A stretch of 52,749 nt of DNA from Paludibacteraceae bacterium (GTDB lineage Bacteria > Bacteroidota > Bacteroidia > Bacteroidales > Paludibacteraceae): positions 1 to 52,749 of the forward strand of contig JAFPNK010000019.1 in assembly GCA_017401985.1 (NCBI GenBank). Direction: 5' to 3'. Under the pieces are notes generated by a model. That model did no database searches. It was not told where the DNA came from and saw only the letters and a list, made by a program, of their open reading frames with translations. A program made the translations under genes and the position numbers. This document shows, one piece after another, positions 38,160 to 46,272 of this stretch. Position 1 is the stretch's first letter. Each line of letters begins with the position of its first letter.

Positions 38160-39559
38160 TGAGAGACCGCTACGCTGTAAGACCGGCTATGCCTGTAGGA
38201 CCGCTACGCTGTAAGACCGGCTACGCCTGTAGGATAATACTCGCATTTATCCTCTCCTTATTCCTTACCCCTGCTTTTGCGCAGTCGAACTTGACGTACA
38301 CGGTGAAGGTCGGTACGACGGGTGAAGTGAAGGTGCTGCAGGAGTTCCCGGAGAGCTACTCGGCGGAGAAAGTGAATATAAGTTTAGGAGAACTAGTCGA
38401 CCTAGGAAACCTAGACGGCCTAGATTTTGCCTTTGCGAACGAAGGTACGGAAGCCCTGCGTGCATGGGGTGACAGTGTGTACGGATATACGGATGAAGCG
38501 GATGTGCAGTGGAGTGTATGGCGAAGCCGCAAAGAGAGTAAGAACCGTCAGCAGAACGTGCTGATGAAGAACGGCCGCGATGCGTTTGAGCAGTATCTGC
38601 ATCAGACGCTGGACGTGCAACGCAGTCGCGGTTGGATCTGGTGGGTGTTCGCCGGTGTGATAGGTCTGGCAGTAGCCGTGTATGCGTTCTTCCTGATACG
38701 CAAACGTAAGGCGGAGAAGCATTTGTCGAGTGTGGAGCAGGAGACCCTTCGTCGCAATCGAATGGGCCAACGCAGGCATTATATATCGCAGGCGTACCTG
38801 TGGACGCTGCTGCTGGTGCTGTACGCACCGATTGCGCTGATAGCCGTGTTCTCGTTCACGGAGAGTAAGATCTTAGGTAACTGGACCGGATTCTCCTTCG
38901 GGCTGTACGCCAACCTGTTTACCGGCAAAGCGGATGCGGGATTGAACAGCGCCATCGGTTATACGCTGCTCATTGCGTTAGTGGCGGCAGTATGCTCCAC
39001 CATATTGGGCACGTTGGCTGCTATTGGTATCTATAACATGCGTGCGCGAAGCCGTAAGATGGTTAGTCTGCTTAACTCCGTGCCGATGATCAACCCGGAT
39101 ATCATCACCGGTATATCGCTCTTCCTGCTGTTCGTGGCGTTGGGCATGAGTCAGGGTCTGGCCACGGTGTGCATCGCGCACGTGGTGTTCTGTACCCCGT
39201 ACGTGGTGCTGAGCGTGCTGCCGCGACTGAGTCGCATGAACCCCAACACCTACGAGGCCGCGCTGGATTTAGGTGCCACACCGGCACAGGCGCTGCGAAT
39301 GGTGATGCTGCCGGAGTTATGGCCGGGTATGCTAAGCGGATTCATCTTGGCACTCACGCTGTCCGTAGATGATTTCGGTGTCACCTTCTTCACCAAAGGA
39401 AGCGGAGGACTGGAGACGCTCAGTACGTTTATCTATTCCGATGCCCGCAAAGGTGGTTTGACGCCTGAGTTACGTCCGCTGTTCACCATCATTCTGCTGG
39501 TGATGCTCACGGCATTGATCATCATCAATGTGCGAGACCGAATGAAAAAAGAGAAGTAA
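38156..39559 (+). CDS. potC: PotC permease with an extra N-terminal secreted domain
   Basis: A 467-residue protein; normal PotC is near 260. Residues about 205-467 are a PotC permease (six helices, EAA loop as TYEAALDLGATPAQALRMVMLPELWPG). The first about 200 residues are extra: a repeat-encoded n-region (RDRYAVRPAMPVG then CKTGYACR), a signal-peptide core (IILAFILSLFLTPAFAQ), a soluble part of about 120 residues with unknown fold, and an additional membrane helix (WWVFAGVIGLAVAVYAFFLI) with a basic tail. The topology would put the extra domain outside. The 34-base repeat (38165-38232) precedes the signal core, and a CTAG array (38393-38423) is in the soluble part. The ATG at 38189, created by a C-to-T difference in the first repeat copy, is an alternative start. 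It overlaps potB by 4 bases. Confidence 0.85.
   Translation: MMRDRYAVRPAMPVGPLRCKTGYACRIILAFILSLFLTPAFAQSNLTYTVKVGTTGEVKVLQEFPESYSAEKVNISLGELVDLGNLDGLDFAFANEGTEALRAWGDSVYGYTDEADVQWSVWRSRKESKNRQQNVLMKNGRDAFEQYLHQTLDVQRSRGWIWWVFAGVIGLAVAVYAFFLIRKRKAEKHLSSVEQETLRRNRMGQRRHYISQAYLWTLLLVLYAPIALIAVFSFTESKILGNWTGFSFGLYANLFTGKADAGLNSAIGYTLLIALVAAVCSTILGTLAAIGIYNMRARSRKMVSLLNSVPMINPDIITGISLFLLFVALGMSQGLATVCIAHVVFCTPYVVLSVLPRLSRMNPNTYEAALDLGATPAQALRMVMLPELWPGMLSGFILALTLSVDDFGVTFFTKGSGGLETLSTFIYSDARKGGLTPELRPLFTIILLVMLTALIIINVRDRMKKEK
38165..38232 (+). repeat. 34-base repeat, two tandem copies inside the potC start
   Basis: Copies at 38165-38198 and 38199-38232 differ by one base (CTATGCC against CTACGCC) and the second is identical to 8768-8801. 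Each is a GACCGCTACGCTGTAA unit plus a GACCGGCTACGCCTGTAG unit. Two copies make 68 bases, and the reading frame passes through them without a stop. Confidence 0.95.
38393..38423 (+). repeat. 9-base CTAG array inside potC
   Basis: CTAG at 38393, 38402, 38411 and 38420, with a degenerate TTAG nine bases earlier (38384). It is read as LVD, LGN, LDG, LDF-type triplets in frame CTA Gxx. Confidence 0.95.
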
Positions 39560-39589
39560 ATAGTTTTTAATCAATCAATATTTAAGGAA

Positions 39590-40834
39590 ATGAAAAAGAT
39601 TTCAACTTTCATTTTGGCTTTAGTAGCCATCGTAATGAGTTCTTGCGGCGGTACCGACCGTGCGCATCAACTGAAAGTGCTCAACTGGGCGGACTATATT
39701 GACGAGCAAGTCAAGGCCGATTTTGAGCAGTGGTATTTTGAGCAGACCGGCGAGAAAGTGGAGTTGGTGTATGAGATGTTCGACATCAACGAGACCGCGC
39801 TGACGAAGATTGAAGTAGGCCACGAGGACTACGATGTGTTCTGCCCGTCGGAGTATATCATCGAGCGCATGTTGAAAAAAGACCTGCTGATTCCAATTCA
39901 GAAAGACAGTATTCCGGACAGCATCTATTATTTCAACAACATCTCGCCGTTCGTGCTGGATAAATTCCAACAGATGTCTCCGAGCGAGGATGTGAAAGTG
40001 AGCGATTACACAGCCGGCTATATGTGGGGAACCACCGGTTTCATCTACAATCCGCAGTACGTCGATCGCGAGGAGTTGACCAGTTGGGCAGCTATCCTCA
40101 ATCCGAAGTTCGAGAACCGCATTCTGATGAAAGATGCGTTCCGCGATGTATATTCGGTATTGGTTCTGTACGCTTTCGCTGATCAGATTGAAGCCGGCGA
40201 AGTGGATCGTGACGAACTGGTTCGTAACATCACCCCGGAGCGCGTGGAGGCGGTTAAACAGGTATTGCTGCAAGCCAAGAAGCAGATTAGCGGTTGGGAA
40301 GTGGACTTCGGTAAAGAGGAGATGACCAAAGGTAAAACATGGTTGAACCTCAGCTGGTCCGGTGATGCGCAGTTCGCTATCGAAGAGGCTTCGGAAATGG
40401 GCGTGATGCTTGATTATATCGTTCCGCAAGAGGGTTCGAACGTATGGTTCGACGGTTGGGTGATCCCGAAGTATGCGAAGAACGTGAAGGCTGCTACCTA
40501 TTTCATCGACTATATGTGCAAGGCACAGAACGCTTTGGCGAACATGACTGCCATCGGTTATGTGTCGTGTGCAGGTGGTGAGAAAGCCGCTCCGGTTATT
40601 CTCGCTGCGCAGAACGATGAAGAAGCATGGCCGGAGACCGTGGACGCCAGCTATTTCTTCGGTGAGGAACCGATCGTAGTGGACGGTGACACGTTGGATA
40701 CGCATGCGCTGCACCTCAATCCGGTTTACTATGCAGACAAGAGCACGATCGACCGCTGCGCACTGATGCACGATGCCGGTGACGCACAAGAGATGCTTCT
40801 TGAGATGTGGAACGAAATTAAATTAGCACGATGA
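39590..40834 (+). CDS. potD: Polyamine-binding lipoprotein PotD
   Basis: A 414-residue extracytoplasmic binding protein. The lipobox SSCG puts the acylated cysteine near residue 19. It shows LKVLNWADYIDEQ and the periplasmic-binding fold stretches YDVFCPSEYIIERMLKKDLL, AGYMWGTTGFIYNP and MLDYIVPQEGSNVWFDGWVIPK. It captures spermidine or putrescine for PotBC. It follows potC after 30 bases and its ATGA stop overlaps the TPR gene, so all belong to one operon. Confidence 0.93.
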   Translation: MKKISTFILALVAIVMSSCGGTDRAHQLKVLNWADYIDEQVKADFEQWYFEQTGEKVELVYEMFDINETALTKIEVGHEDYDVFCPSEYIIERMLKKDLLIPIQKDSIPDSIYYFNNISPFVLDKFQQMSPSEDVKVSDYTAGYMWGTTGFIYNPQYVDREELTSWAAILNPKFENRILMKDAFRDVYSVLVLYAFADQIEAGEVDRDELVRNITPERVEAVKQVLLQAKKQISGWEVDFGKEEMTKGKTWLNLSWSGDAQFAIEEASEMGVMLDYIVPQEGSNVWFDGWVIPKYAKNVKAATYFIDYMCKAQNALANMTAIGYVSCAGGEKAAPVILAAQNDEEAWPETVDASYFFGEEPIVVDGDTLDTHALHLNPVYYADKSTIDRCALMHDAGDAQEMLLEMWNEIKLAR

Positions 40835-43779
40835 GACTAAACATTAAACTAGGCATACTAGGTGTTCTAGGTTTCCTAGGCGTCCTAGTCACTCCTGCTA
40901 ATGCGCAGACCTCCGAGATGGAAGAGCGCTACAACGCGTTAGCGGAGCGCTTTGAGGTGCGCGACAAGCTGTTGATGCGCGATCTGAAGGCGTATCTGCA
41001 GGCCTACCCGTACACCACGTTTGCCGATGAGGTGAACTTCATGCAAGCGGTGCTGTACACGGAGAAGTCCAGTTTCAAGCAGAGTATCAAACTTTTTGAG
41101 AACATCGACCGCAAGGCGCTCACTCGGCCGCATCAATTGGATTACTCGTTCTACCGCGGCTATAACTTCCTGATGATGGAGGAGTACCGCACGGCGGCTG
41201 TCTATTTCCATGTGTTGTCCAAATCGGAGAACCGCTATACGGTGCGCGCAAAGTACTACTATGCCTACTGTATGTACATGCAGGGCGAGTATGACAAGGC
41301 GTTGCCGTACTTCACGGAACTGGAGAACGACCCGACCTATTCCAAGACGGTGCCGTATTATCTGACGCAAATATACTACGCCAAAGGGGAATACGAAGAG
41401 GCGGAGCAACGTGCTTTGGCGCTGTTGCAAGCTAATCCCGAGAGTAGCAATAACACCGAGTTGCATCGTCTGCTGGGTGAGATATACTACTACAAAGACG
41501 ATTATCGTCAGTCCGTCAGCCATTTCGCGCAATACGAGCGTGGTGCAACGGCGAACAAAGTGGAGTTGGTACGCACGGATATGTATATGTTAGGTGCAGC
41601 CAATTATGAACTGGGCGCTTACAACGAGGCGGTTAGGTACCTCAAGAAAGTGAAGCAGCAGAACGACTCTCTGTCGGAGGCTTCGTGCCTGCTGTTAGGC
41701 CATTCGTACGTAGCGCTTGAGCAACCCGAGCAGGCGAAACTCTCGTATCAGGCTGCGGCGGCGTATAAACTGACGCCTGCGGTGACGGAGGAGGCGTGGT
41801 ACAACTACACGCTCTGCACCTATCAGTCGTCCAGCGCGCTGGGTGAATCGGTACGGGCGTTCAATGAGTTCTTGACGAAGTTCCCCAACTCGAAATACGA
41901 GAACAAGGTCTATCAGTTGTTATCGGACGCGCTGATGCGCTCGAAGAACTACGCGGCGGCTATCGAGACACTCGATGCTATTCCTAACCCCTCCGCTAAG
42001 ATGCTGCAGACTAAGCAGTACCTGCGTTACCAGTTAGGTGCCGATTGTTTCCTGCAGGGCAAACTGCAGCAGTCTATCGACTGGACTACGGAGGTGATTA
42101 ACCATGCTTCGGAGTCGGATCAATACACGGCAGAAGCGTATTACCTGCGTGCTGAGGCGGCGTACCGCTTGCGCAATTATGTGGCGTGTGAGGCGGACCT
42201 CAACCGCTTCTTCTCCCATCCGTCAGCCAAACGGTCGGAGAACTACACCATCGCTAAGTATCTGAAAGGTTACACGGCGTTCTCGCAAGGCAAATACGAG
42301 GCGGCACGGGAGGCTTTCTCTTCCTACATAGACGGTGCGCTGGCTACGGAGGCTACTTATGCCGATGCACTGAACCGAATAGGTGACTGCTATTTCAATG
42401 CCCGCGAATTCAGCCGTGCCATCTCGTACTACACCCAGGTAAGTAACATCAATGCCTCCGGAGCGGACTACGCGCTGTTCCAGAAAGGATACGCGTTGGG
42501 CTTGCAGCATAAATATGCCGATAAGATCACGGTGCTTAAGGAACTGATTCGTCGTTACCCGCGTTCGGACTATGCCGATGACGGTACGTACGAGATCGCC
42601 CGTGCGCAACTCCAACAGGAGGACGAGCGTGGTGCTATCTTGACATATGAGCAGTTACTGGCTGTTTATCCGCATTCGACGCTGGCTAAAAAGGCTTCGC
42701 TCGAGCGCGCGATGTTGTACCGCAACCTGGGACAGAACGACCAGTCTATTGCTGCGTATCGTGAGACGATTGAGAAATATCCGGCTACCGATGAGGCCTA
42801 TGCTGCGTTGGACGCCCTTCAGGCGCTGTACGTGGAGTTAGGTCGCGTGGACGAGTATCTGGAGTTCACCAAGACGCTCGCGCGTGTTAATATGAATGTG
42901 TCCACGCAAGAGGACAGTCTGATCTACGCTTCGGCGGAGATTCAGTACATGCAGGCTTCGTATCAAAAGGCCGCAGTGGCGTTGAACAATTATATCACGC
43001 AGTTCTGTGCCGGTGGCCGTTATTGCACCACGGCGCGGTATTATCTGGCGGATTCGTATTATCGTCTCGGTAAGACCTCGGAGGCCTTAGCGCAATACCT
43101 GGTACTGGCGGAGATGAATGCTAATCCGTATCAGGAGGAAGCAGCTATCCGCGTAGCGGAGATATGCTACGACAAGGCGGATTATAACTGTGCGTTGGAG
43201 GCTTTCTATCGCATGCATAGTCTGGCATCGAGCCGCGAGAACACCACGATTGCCCGTTTGGGTATCTTGCGTTGCACGCAGGCACTAGGTCGTCATCAGG
43301 CGGCTATCGATATAGCGGATCAGATCCTGGCCGACCTGCCGGTAAGCGATGAGACCAAAGCGGAAGCGCTGTACGGTCGTGCGAAAGCGAACGTGGCCTT
43401 GGGCCAGTGGCTCAAGGCGCAACCCGATCTGGCAGCGCTGGCTACCGATGTACGTACGGCACAAGGCGCGGAAGCGAAATATCTGTTGGCGCAGAGCTAT
43501 TACGAACTGCAGTTATTGGATGAGTCGGAACAGGAGGTGATGTCTTTCACCCGCATGAACACCCAGCAGCAGTACTGGTTAGCGCGCGCACTGATCCTGC
43601 TTAGTGACATCAACCGCGAACGGGGTGAACTGTTCCAAGCACGTCAGTACCTGCTCGTGCTGCAGCAGAACTACACCATCACCGGAGACGACATACCGGC
43701 GCTCATTGCTGCACGCATCGCACAACTGGATCAATTGGAACAACCTGAAGTAAGAGAGGAGGTTGAAGATGAAGAATAA
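40831..43779 (+). CDS. Large tetratricopeptide-repeat periplasmic protein
   Basis: A 982-residue secreted protein. The signal peptide is built largely from a 9-base CTAG array (LGI LGV LGF LGV LV, residues 7-20) and ends ANAQ. The remainder is a chain of TPR units, many with the Y-x-x-G/A and A-x-x-Y pattern (GEYDKALPYFTELE, GEYEEAEQRALALLQANP, YRNLGQNDQSIAAYRETIEKYP). The style resembles Bacteroidetes TPR proteins encoded next to an outer-membrane beta-barrel, suggesting a periplasmic or outer-membrane-attached scaffold. It overlaps potD by 4 bases and the barrel gene by 11. Its link to polyamine transport is only positional. Confidence 0.85.
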   Translation: MRLNIKLGILGVLGFLGVLVTPANAQTSEMEERYNALAERFEVRDKLLMRDLKAYLQAYPYTTFADEVNFMQAVLYTEKSSFKQSIKLFENIDRKALTRPHQLDYSFYRGYNFLMMEEYRTAAVYFHVLSKSENRYTVRAKYYYAYCMYMQGEYDKALPYFTELENDPTYSKTVPYYLTQIYYAKGEYEEAEQRALALLQANPESSNNTELHRLLGEIYYYKDDYRQSVSHFAQYERGATANKVELVRTDMYMLGAANYELGAYNEAVRYLKKVKQQNDSLSEASCLLLGHSYVALEQPEQAKLSYQAAAAYKLTPAVTEEAWYNYTLCTYQSSSALGESVRAFNEFLTKFPNSKYENKVYQLLSDALMRSKNYAAAIETLDAIPNPSAKMLQTKQYLRYQLGADCFLQGKLQQSIDWTTEVINHASESDQYTAEAYYLRAEAAYRLRNYVACEADLNRFFSHPSAKRSENYTIAKYLKGYTAFSQGKYEAAREAFSSYIDGALATEATYADALNRIGDCYFNAREFSRAISYYTQVSNINASGADYALFQKGYALGLQHKYADKITVLKELIRRYPRSDYADDGTYEIARAQLQQEDERGAILTYEQLLAVYPHSTLAKKASLERAMLYRNLGQNDQSIAAYRETIEKYPATDEAYAALDALQALYVELGRVDEYLEFTKTLARVNMNVSTQEDSLIYASAEIQYMQASYQKAAVALNNYITQFCAGGRYCTTARYYLADSYYRLGKTSEALAQYLVLAEMNANPYQEEAAIRVAEICYDKADYNCALEAFYRMHSLASSRENTTIARLGILRCTQALGRHQAAIDIADQILADLPVSDETKAEALYGRAKANVALGQWLKAQPDLAALATDVRTAQGAEAKYLLAQSYYELQLLDESEQEVMSFTRMNTQQQYWLARALILLSDINRERGELFQARQYLLVLQQNYTITGDDIPALIAARIAQLDQLEQPEVREEVEDEE
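40849..40888 (+). repeat. 9-base CTAG array encoding the TPR protein signal peptide
   Basis: CTAG at 40849, 40858, 40867, 40876 and 40885, exactly nine bases apart, in reading frame CTA Gxx xxx, giving leucine-glycine-hydrophobic triplets that serve as the hydrophobic core. Confidence 0.95.
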
Positions 43780-45580
43780 ATATTTCGACATTACGTCATT
43801 ACGTTATTACGTTATTACGATAGCGCTATTCATAAGCGCCGCCTCTTTCGCGCAAGAGGACAGCACGCTGAACCGCAGCGTGACGGTAGAGCGTGATTTC
43901 CAACCGGTTATTCAGGCGGCCGGCAAAGTGGCTACCAAGCCGGCTGTGGTGGAGACCACCATCGAACCGGTAGAGGTGGAGTATTCGGATTATACGGCTA
44001 CGGTACAGACCGACCCGACGGTGGATCCCTTGGCATCGCAGATAACGCGTTTTGCACCGGGACAACGCTATAACGGGTATATACGTGGCGGTTTAGGCCA
44101 CCCGAACACCCTGTTCGATTTCGGGTATCGTCTGGACGACGGTAAGAATTCCATTTTGGATGTCTATGCCCATCATCATGCAGAGTGGGGACTGGCTACG
44201 CTCAGTAAGACCAAAGTCGGACTCAATTTTACGCATACGTTCAGCACCGCAGACCTGTATTTCGGTGTGAATGGCGGGAATATATTCTACAACAAGTACG
44301 GCCATTTCTACGACTACAGCTTCGATAACTCGAACATGTGGGCCAAGAACGATGTCGCTTATCCGAAGCCCTATTCTATTGATGCCAAGGACAAGACAAG
44401 TCTATGGACCGCTGAGGTCTATCTGGGTATCAAATCGAACGCCAAGCAGGATTTTAAATACCGCATACAAACCGGTTATGCTATTTTTGCCAAGGCCCAA
44501 GCAGTCGCAGAGCATCAGGTTCGCACCAGTGCTTCGTTCGACTGGCATGCGGAGGAACACCACGTGGGAGCGAACGTGTATGTGCAGGATAACTTCCTGC
44601 AGTTACGCGGCGCATTAGCGGCTGCTATACCGGATTCGCTCTATGGCAGTCGTCATAATTTCCGCATCGAACCGTATTATGCCTACGAAGGATCGCGCGT
44701 ACGGGTGCATGCAGGAGTGAACTTCGACATGAACCTCGGGCACGGCCATCATATTCTGTCTAAAAACGAAAACTTCAGTTTTGCTCCTTCACCGCATATT
44801 AACTTAGAGGCACAGGTGGCGAAACAGTGGCTCACTATCTACGCAGACGTGTTGGGTAGTTTCGGTTTGGGTAACCTGCAGGGTTATATGGAGGAGAACC
44901 GCTACAGTCTGATTCACGCGGGCATCCTGCATCCGTGCGAGGCCTATACGCCGGTTGATGCCGAGGTGGGATTCCATATTCGTCCTCACCGCGACCTGAT
45001 GCTGGAGCTGCACGGCGGCTATGCGTATATGATGTACGAGGATTATCTGATTGCTGCGGCTGACACAACGGCCTTCGCACCGCTGGCAGGAGTGAACCGT
45101 CTGCCGGGTGACTTCATTCACGAGCACACGCATTATCAGCGCGGCAAAGTGGGTGGTCAGATCAATTACCATTTCCGCGACATAGTACGTGTCAATTTCC
45201 ACGGTGATTATTACATCTGGTCGGGGGACACAACGGTGTATGACCGTCCGAACTGGGAAATGGGCCTGCGCATTGACGGCCGCATTGACGAGCACTGGTC
45301 GCTCTATTCGGATAATTATTTTGCAGGCAGTCGCAAAGTCCTGGCAACCGATGGCGAGCATACGCTCAAGCCGACGGTGGAACTGAACCTGGGATTGCAG
45401 TACGAGATGATGGTCGGTAAGAAAGCGAGAACCGAAGGCGTGCTTCTTCGTCCGGAACCGCAACCGAACCTCACGCTCTTCTTCCAACTCAATAACTGGT
45501 TACACCGTAAGAATGATATTTTCTACGGCTACCGCAGCCAAGGAATCAATTTCCTGCTCGGTGCTACGTACCGGTTCTAA
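43769..45580 (+). CDS. Outer-membrane beta-barrel protein
   Basis: A 603-residue protein with a signal peptide (about 1-25, AASFAQ) and a body of beta strands rich in aromatic residues, ending in INFLLGATYRF, a typical outer-membrane end strand. The early region (NRSVTVERDFQPVIQAAGKVATKP) resembles N-terminal plugs of Bacteroidetes barrels that partner TPR proteins. No TonB box is recognised. The start is ATG 43769, overlapping the TPR gene by 11 bases (the TTG at 43763 is less likely). The signal region is encoded by an 8-base array (43790-43821). A perfect 15-base-stem terminator follows. Confidence 0.8.
   Translation: MKNKYFDITSLRYYVITIALFISAASFAQEDSTLNRSVTVERDFQPVIQAAGKVATKPAVVETTIEPVEVEYSDYTATVQTDPTVDPLASQITRFAPGQRYNGYIRGGLGHPNTLFDFGYRLDDGKNSILDVYAHHHAEWGLATLSKTKVGLNFTHTFSTADLYFGVNGGNIFYNKYGHFYDYSFDNSNMWAKNDVAYPKPYSIDAKDKTSLWTAEVYLGIKSNAKQDFKYRIQTGYAIFAKAQAVAEHQVRTSASFDWHAEEHHVGANVYVQDNFLQLRGALAAAIPDSLYGSRHNFRIEPYYAYEGSRVRVHAGVNFDMNLGHGHHILSKNENFSFAPSPHINLEAQVAKQWLTIYADVLGSFGLGNLQGYMEENRYSLIHAGILHPCEAYTPVDAEVGFHIRPHRDLMLELHGGYAYMMYEDYLIAAADTTAFAPLAGVNRLPGDFIHEHTHYQRGKVGGQINYHFRDIVRVNFHGDYYIWSGDTTVYDRPNWEMGLRIDGRIDEHWSLYSDNYFAGSRKVLATDGEHTLKPTVELNLGLQYEMMVGKKARTEGVLLRPEPQPNLTLFFQLNNWLHRKNDIFYGYRSQGINFLLGATYRF
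43790..43821 (+). repeat. 8-base array in the beta-barrel signal peptide
   Basis: Four units, ATTACGTC, ATTACGTT, ATTACGTT, ATTACGAT, at an 8-base step, reading as ITSLRYYVIT. Eight is not a multiple of three, so gain or loss of one unit would shift the frame. Confidence 0.9.
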
Positions 45581-45581
45581 C

Positions 45582-45616
45582 AACAAATAACCCGCCACAC
45601 CGGCGGGTTATTTGTT
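45582..45616. terminator. Bidirectional terminator between convergent genes
   Basis: A perfect 15-base stem, AACAAATAACCCGCC (45582-45596) with GGCGGGTTATTTGTT (45602-45616), loop ACACC, with A and T at the base. It serves the beta-barrel gene (+) and the proline-rich gene (-). Confidence 0.9.
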
Positions 45617-45618
45617 TC

Positions 45619-45650
45619 TCTCATTCCCTCATTCTCTCATTCCCTCATTC
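45619..45650 (-). repeat. 8-base array at the 3' end of the proline-rich gene
   Basis: TCTCATTC, CCTCATTC, TCTCATTC, CCTCATTC on the plus strand, overlapping the last codons (KRMRE) and stop of the minus-strand gene. Confidence 0.85.
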
Positions 45651-46272
45651 TTTTATAGGAGCGCACGAGCATGTACGCGAGCGCGAGGAGCAGCAGCGGC
45701 CAAACGGCGTCACCTACAGGCTGTTCCACCAATTGGTGCTCCGGATCCAGCGGTTGGGGAGGATTAGGCGGTCCCGGTGCGTTTCGTTCTGCCAGACGCG
45801 CCATCATCGGAGCACGTTGTGCCTCAGGCTCCGCCATCTGACGAGAGGAGGCCATGGCAATGAAATTCGATTGCGGCATAGCCATACTACCGGAGTACTG
45901 AATACCGCGTGTCGAAGACGAACTGCCGGAAGTGGTGTAGATTCCTCCGTTACCACCGCCTCCTACTGAGTGCGGTTGAGCACTGCTGGTGAGGTATAAG
46001 CCGCCTGTAGAATGCATCGGAATAGATGGCAGGTGTGTCCGTCTGACGGTTGGCGTATAAACGGTACGGTACGCGCCGTGCGAACGCATAGGCGAAGACG
46101 TACGAGCGGGTTGCATAGCGGGCGCAGAGGAAGGAACAGGCGCGGTGGTGACGATGCCCGGGTTGTTATACACCTCCGGCTTGTACGTCATCACATAGAA
46201 CACGCCCATCAACCACAGGCCGCTTAGCACGACGGCCAGGGCAATCACCCATTTAACGCGAGTCGATCTCAT
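45637..46272 (-). CDS. Proline/serine-rich membrane protein coupled to the giant surface protein
   Basis: A 211-residue protein with a membrane helix near the N-terminus (about 9-29), a long serine-, proline- and glycine-rich region without clear fold (PVPSSAPAMQPART, GGGGNGGIYTTSGSSSS), and a second membrane helix near the C-terminus (PLLLLALAYMLV). It contains GPPNPPQPLDPEHQLVEQPVGDAVWPLL, a stretch I associate with short Bacteroidetes proteins encoded after large cell-surface proteins. Its start overlaps the giant gene stop by 4 bases (ATGA), so it is coupled to it and may help export or display. No family name is claimed. Confidence 0.65.
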   Translation of the reverse strand: MRSTRVKWVIALAVVLSGLWLMGVFYVMTYKPEVYNNPGIVTTAPVPSSAPAMQPARTSSPMRSHGAYRTVYTPTVRRTHLPSIPMHSTGGLYLTSSAQPHSVGGGGNGGIYTTSGSSSSTRGIQYSGSMAMPQSNFIAMASSRQMAEPEAQRAPMMARLAERNAPGPPNPPQPLDPEHQLVEQPVGDAVWPLLLLALAYMLVRSYKRMRE

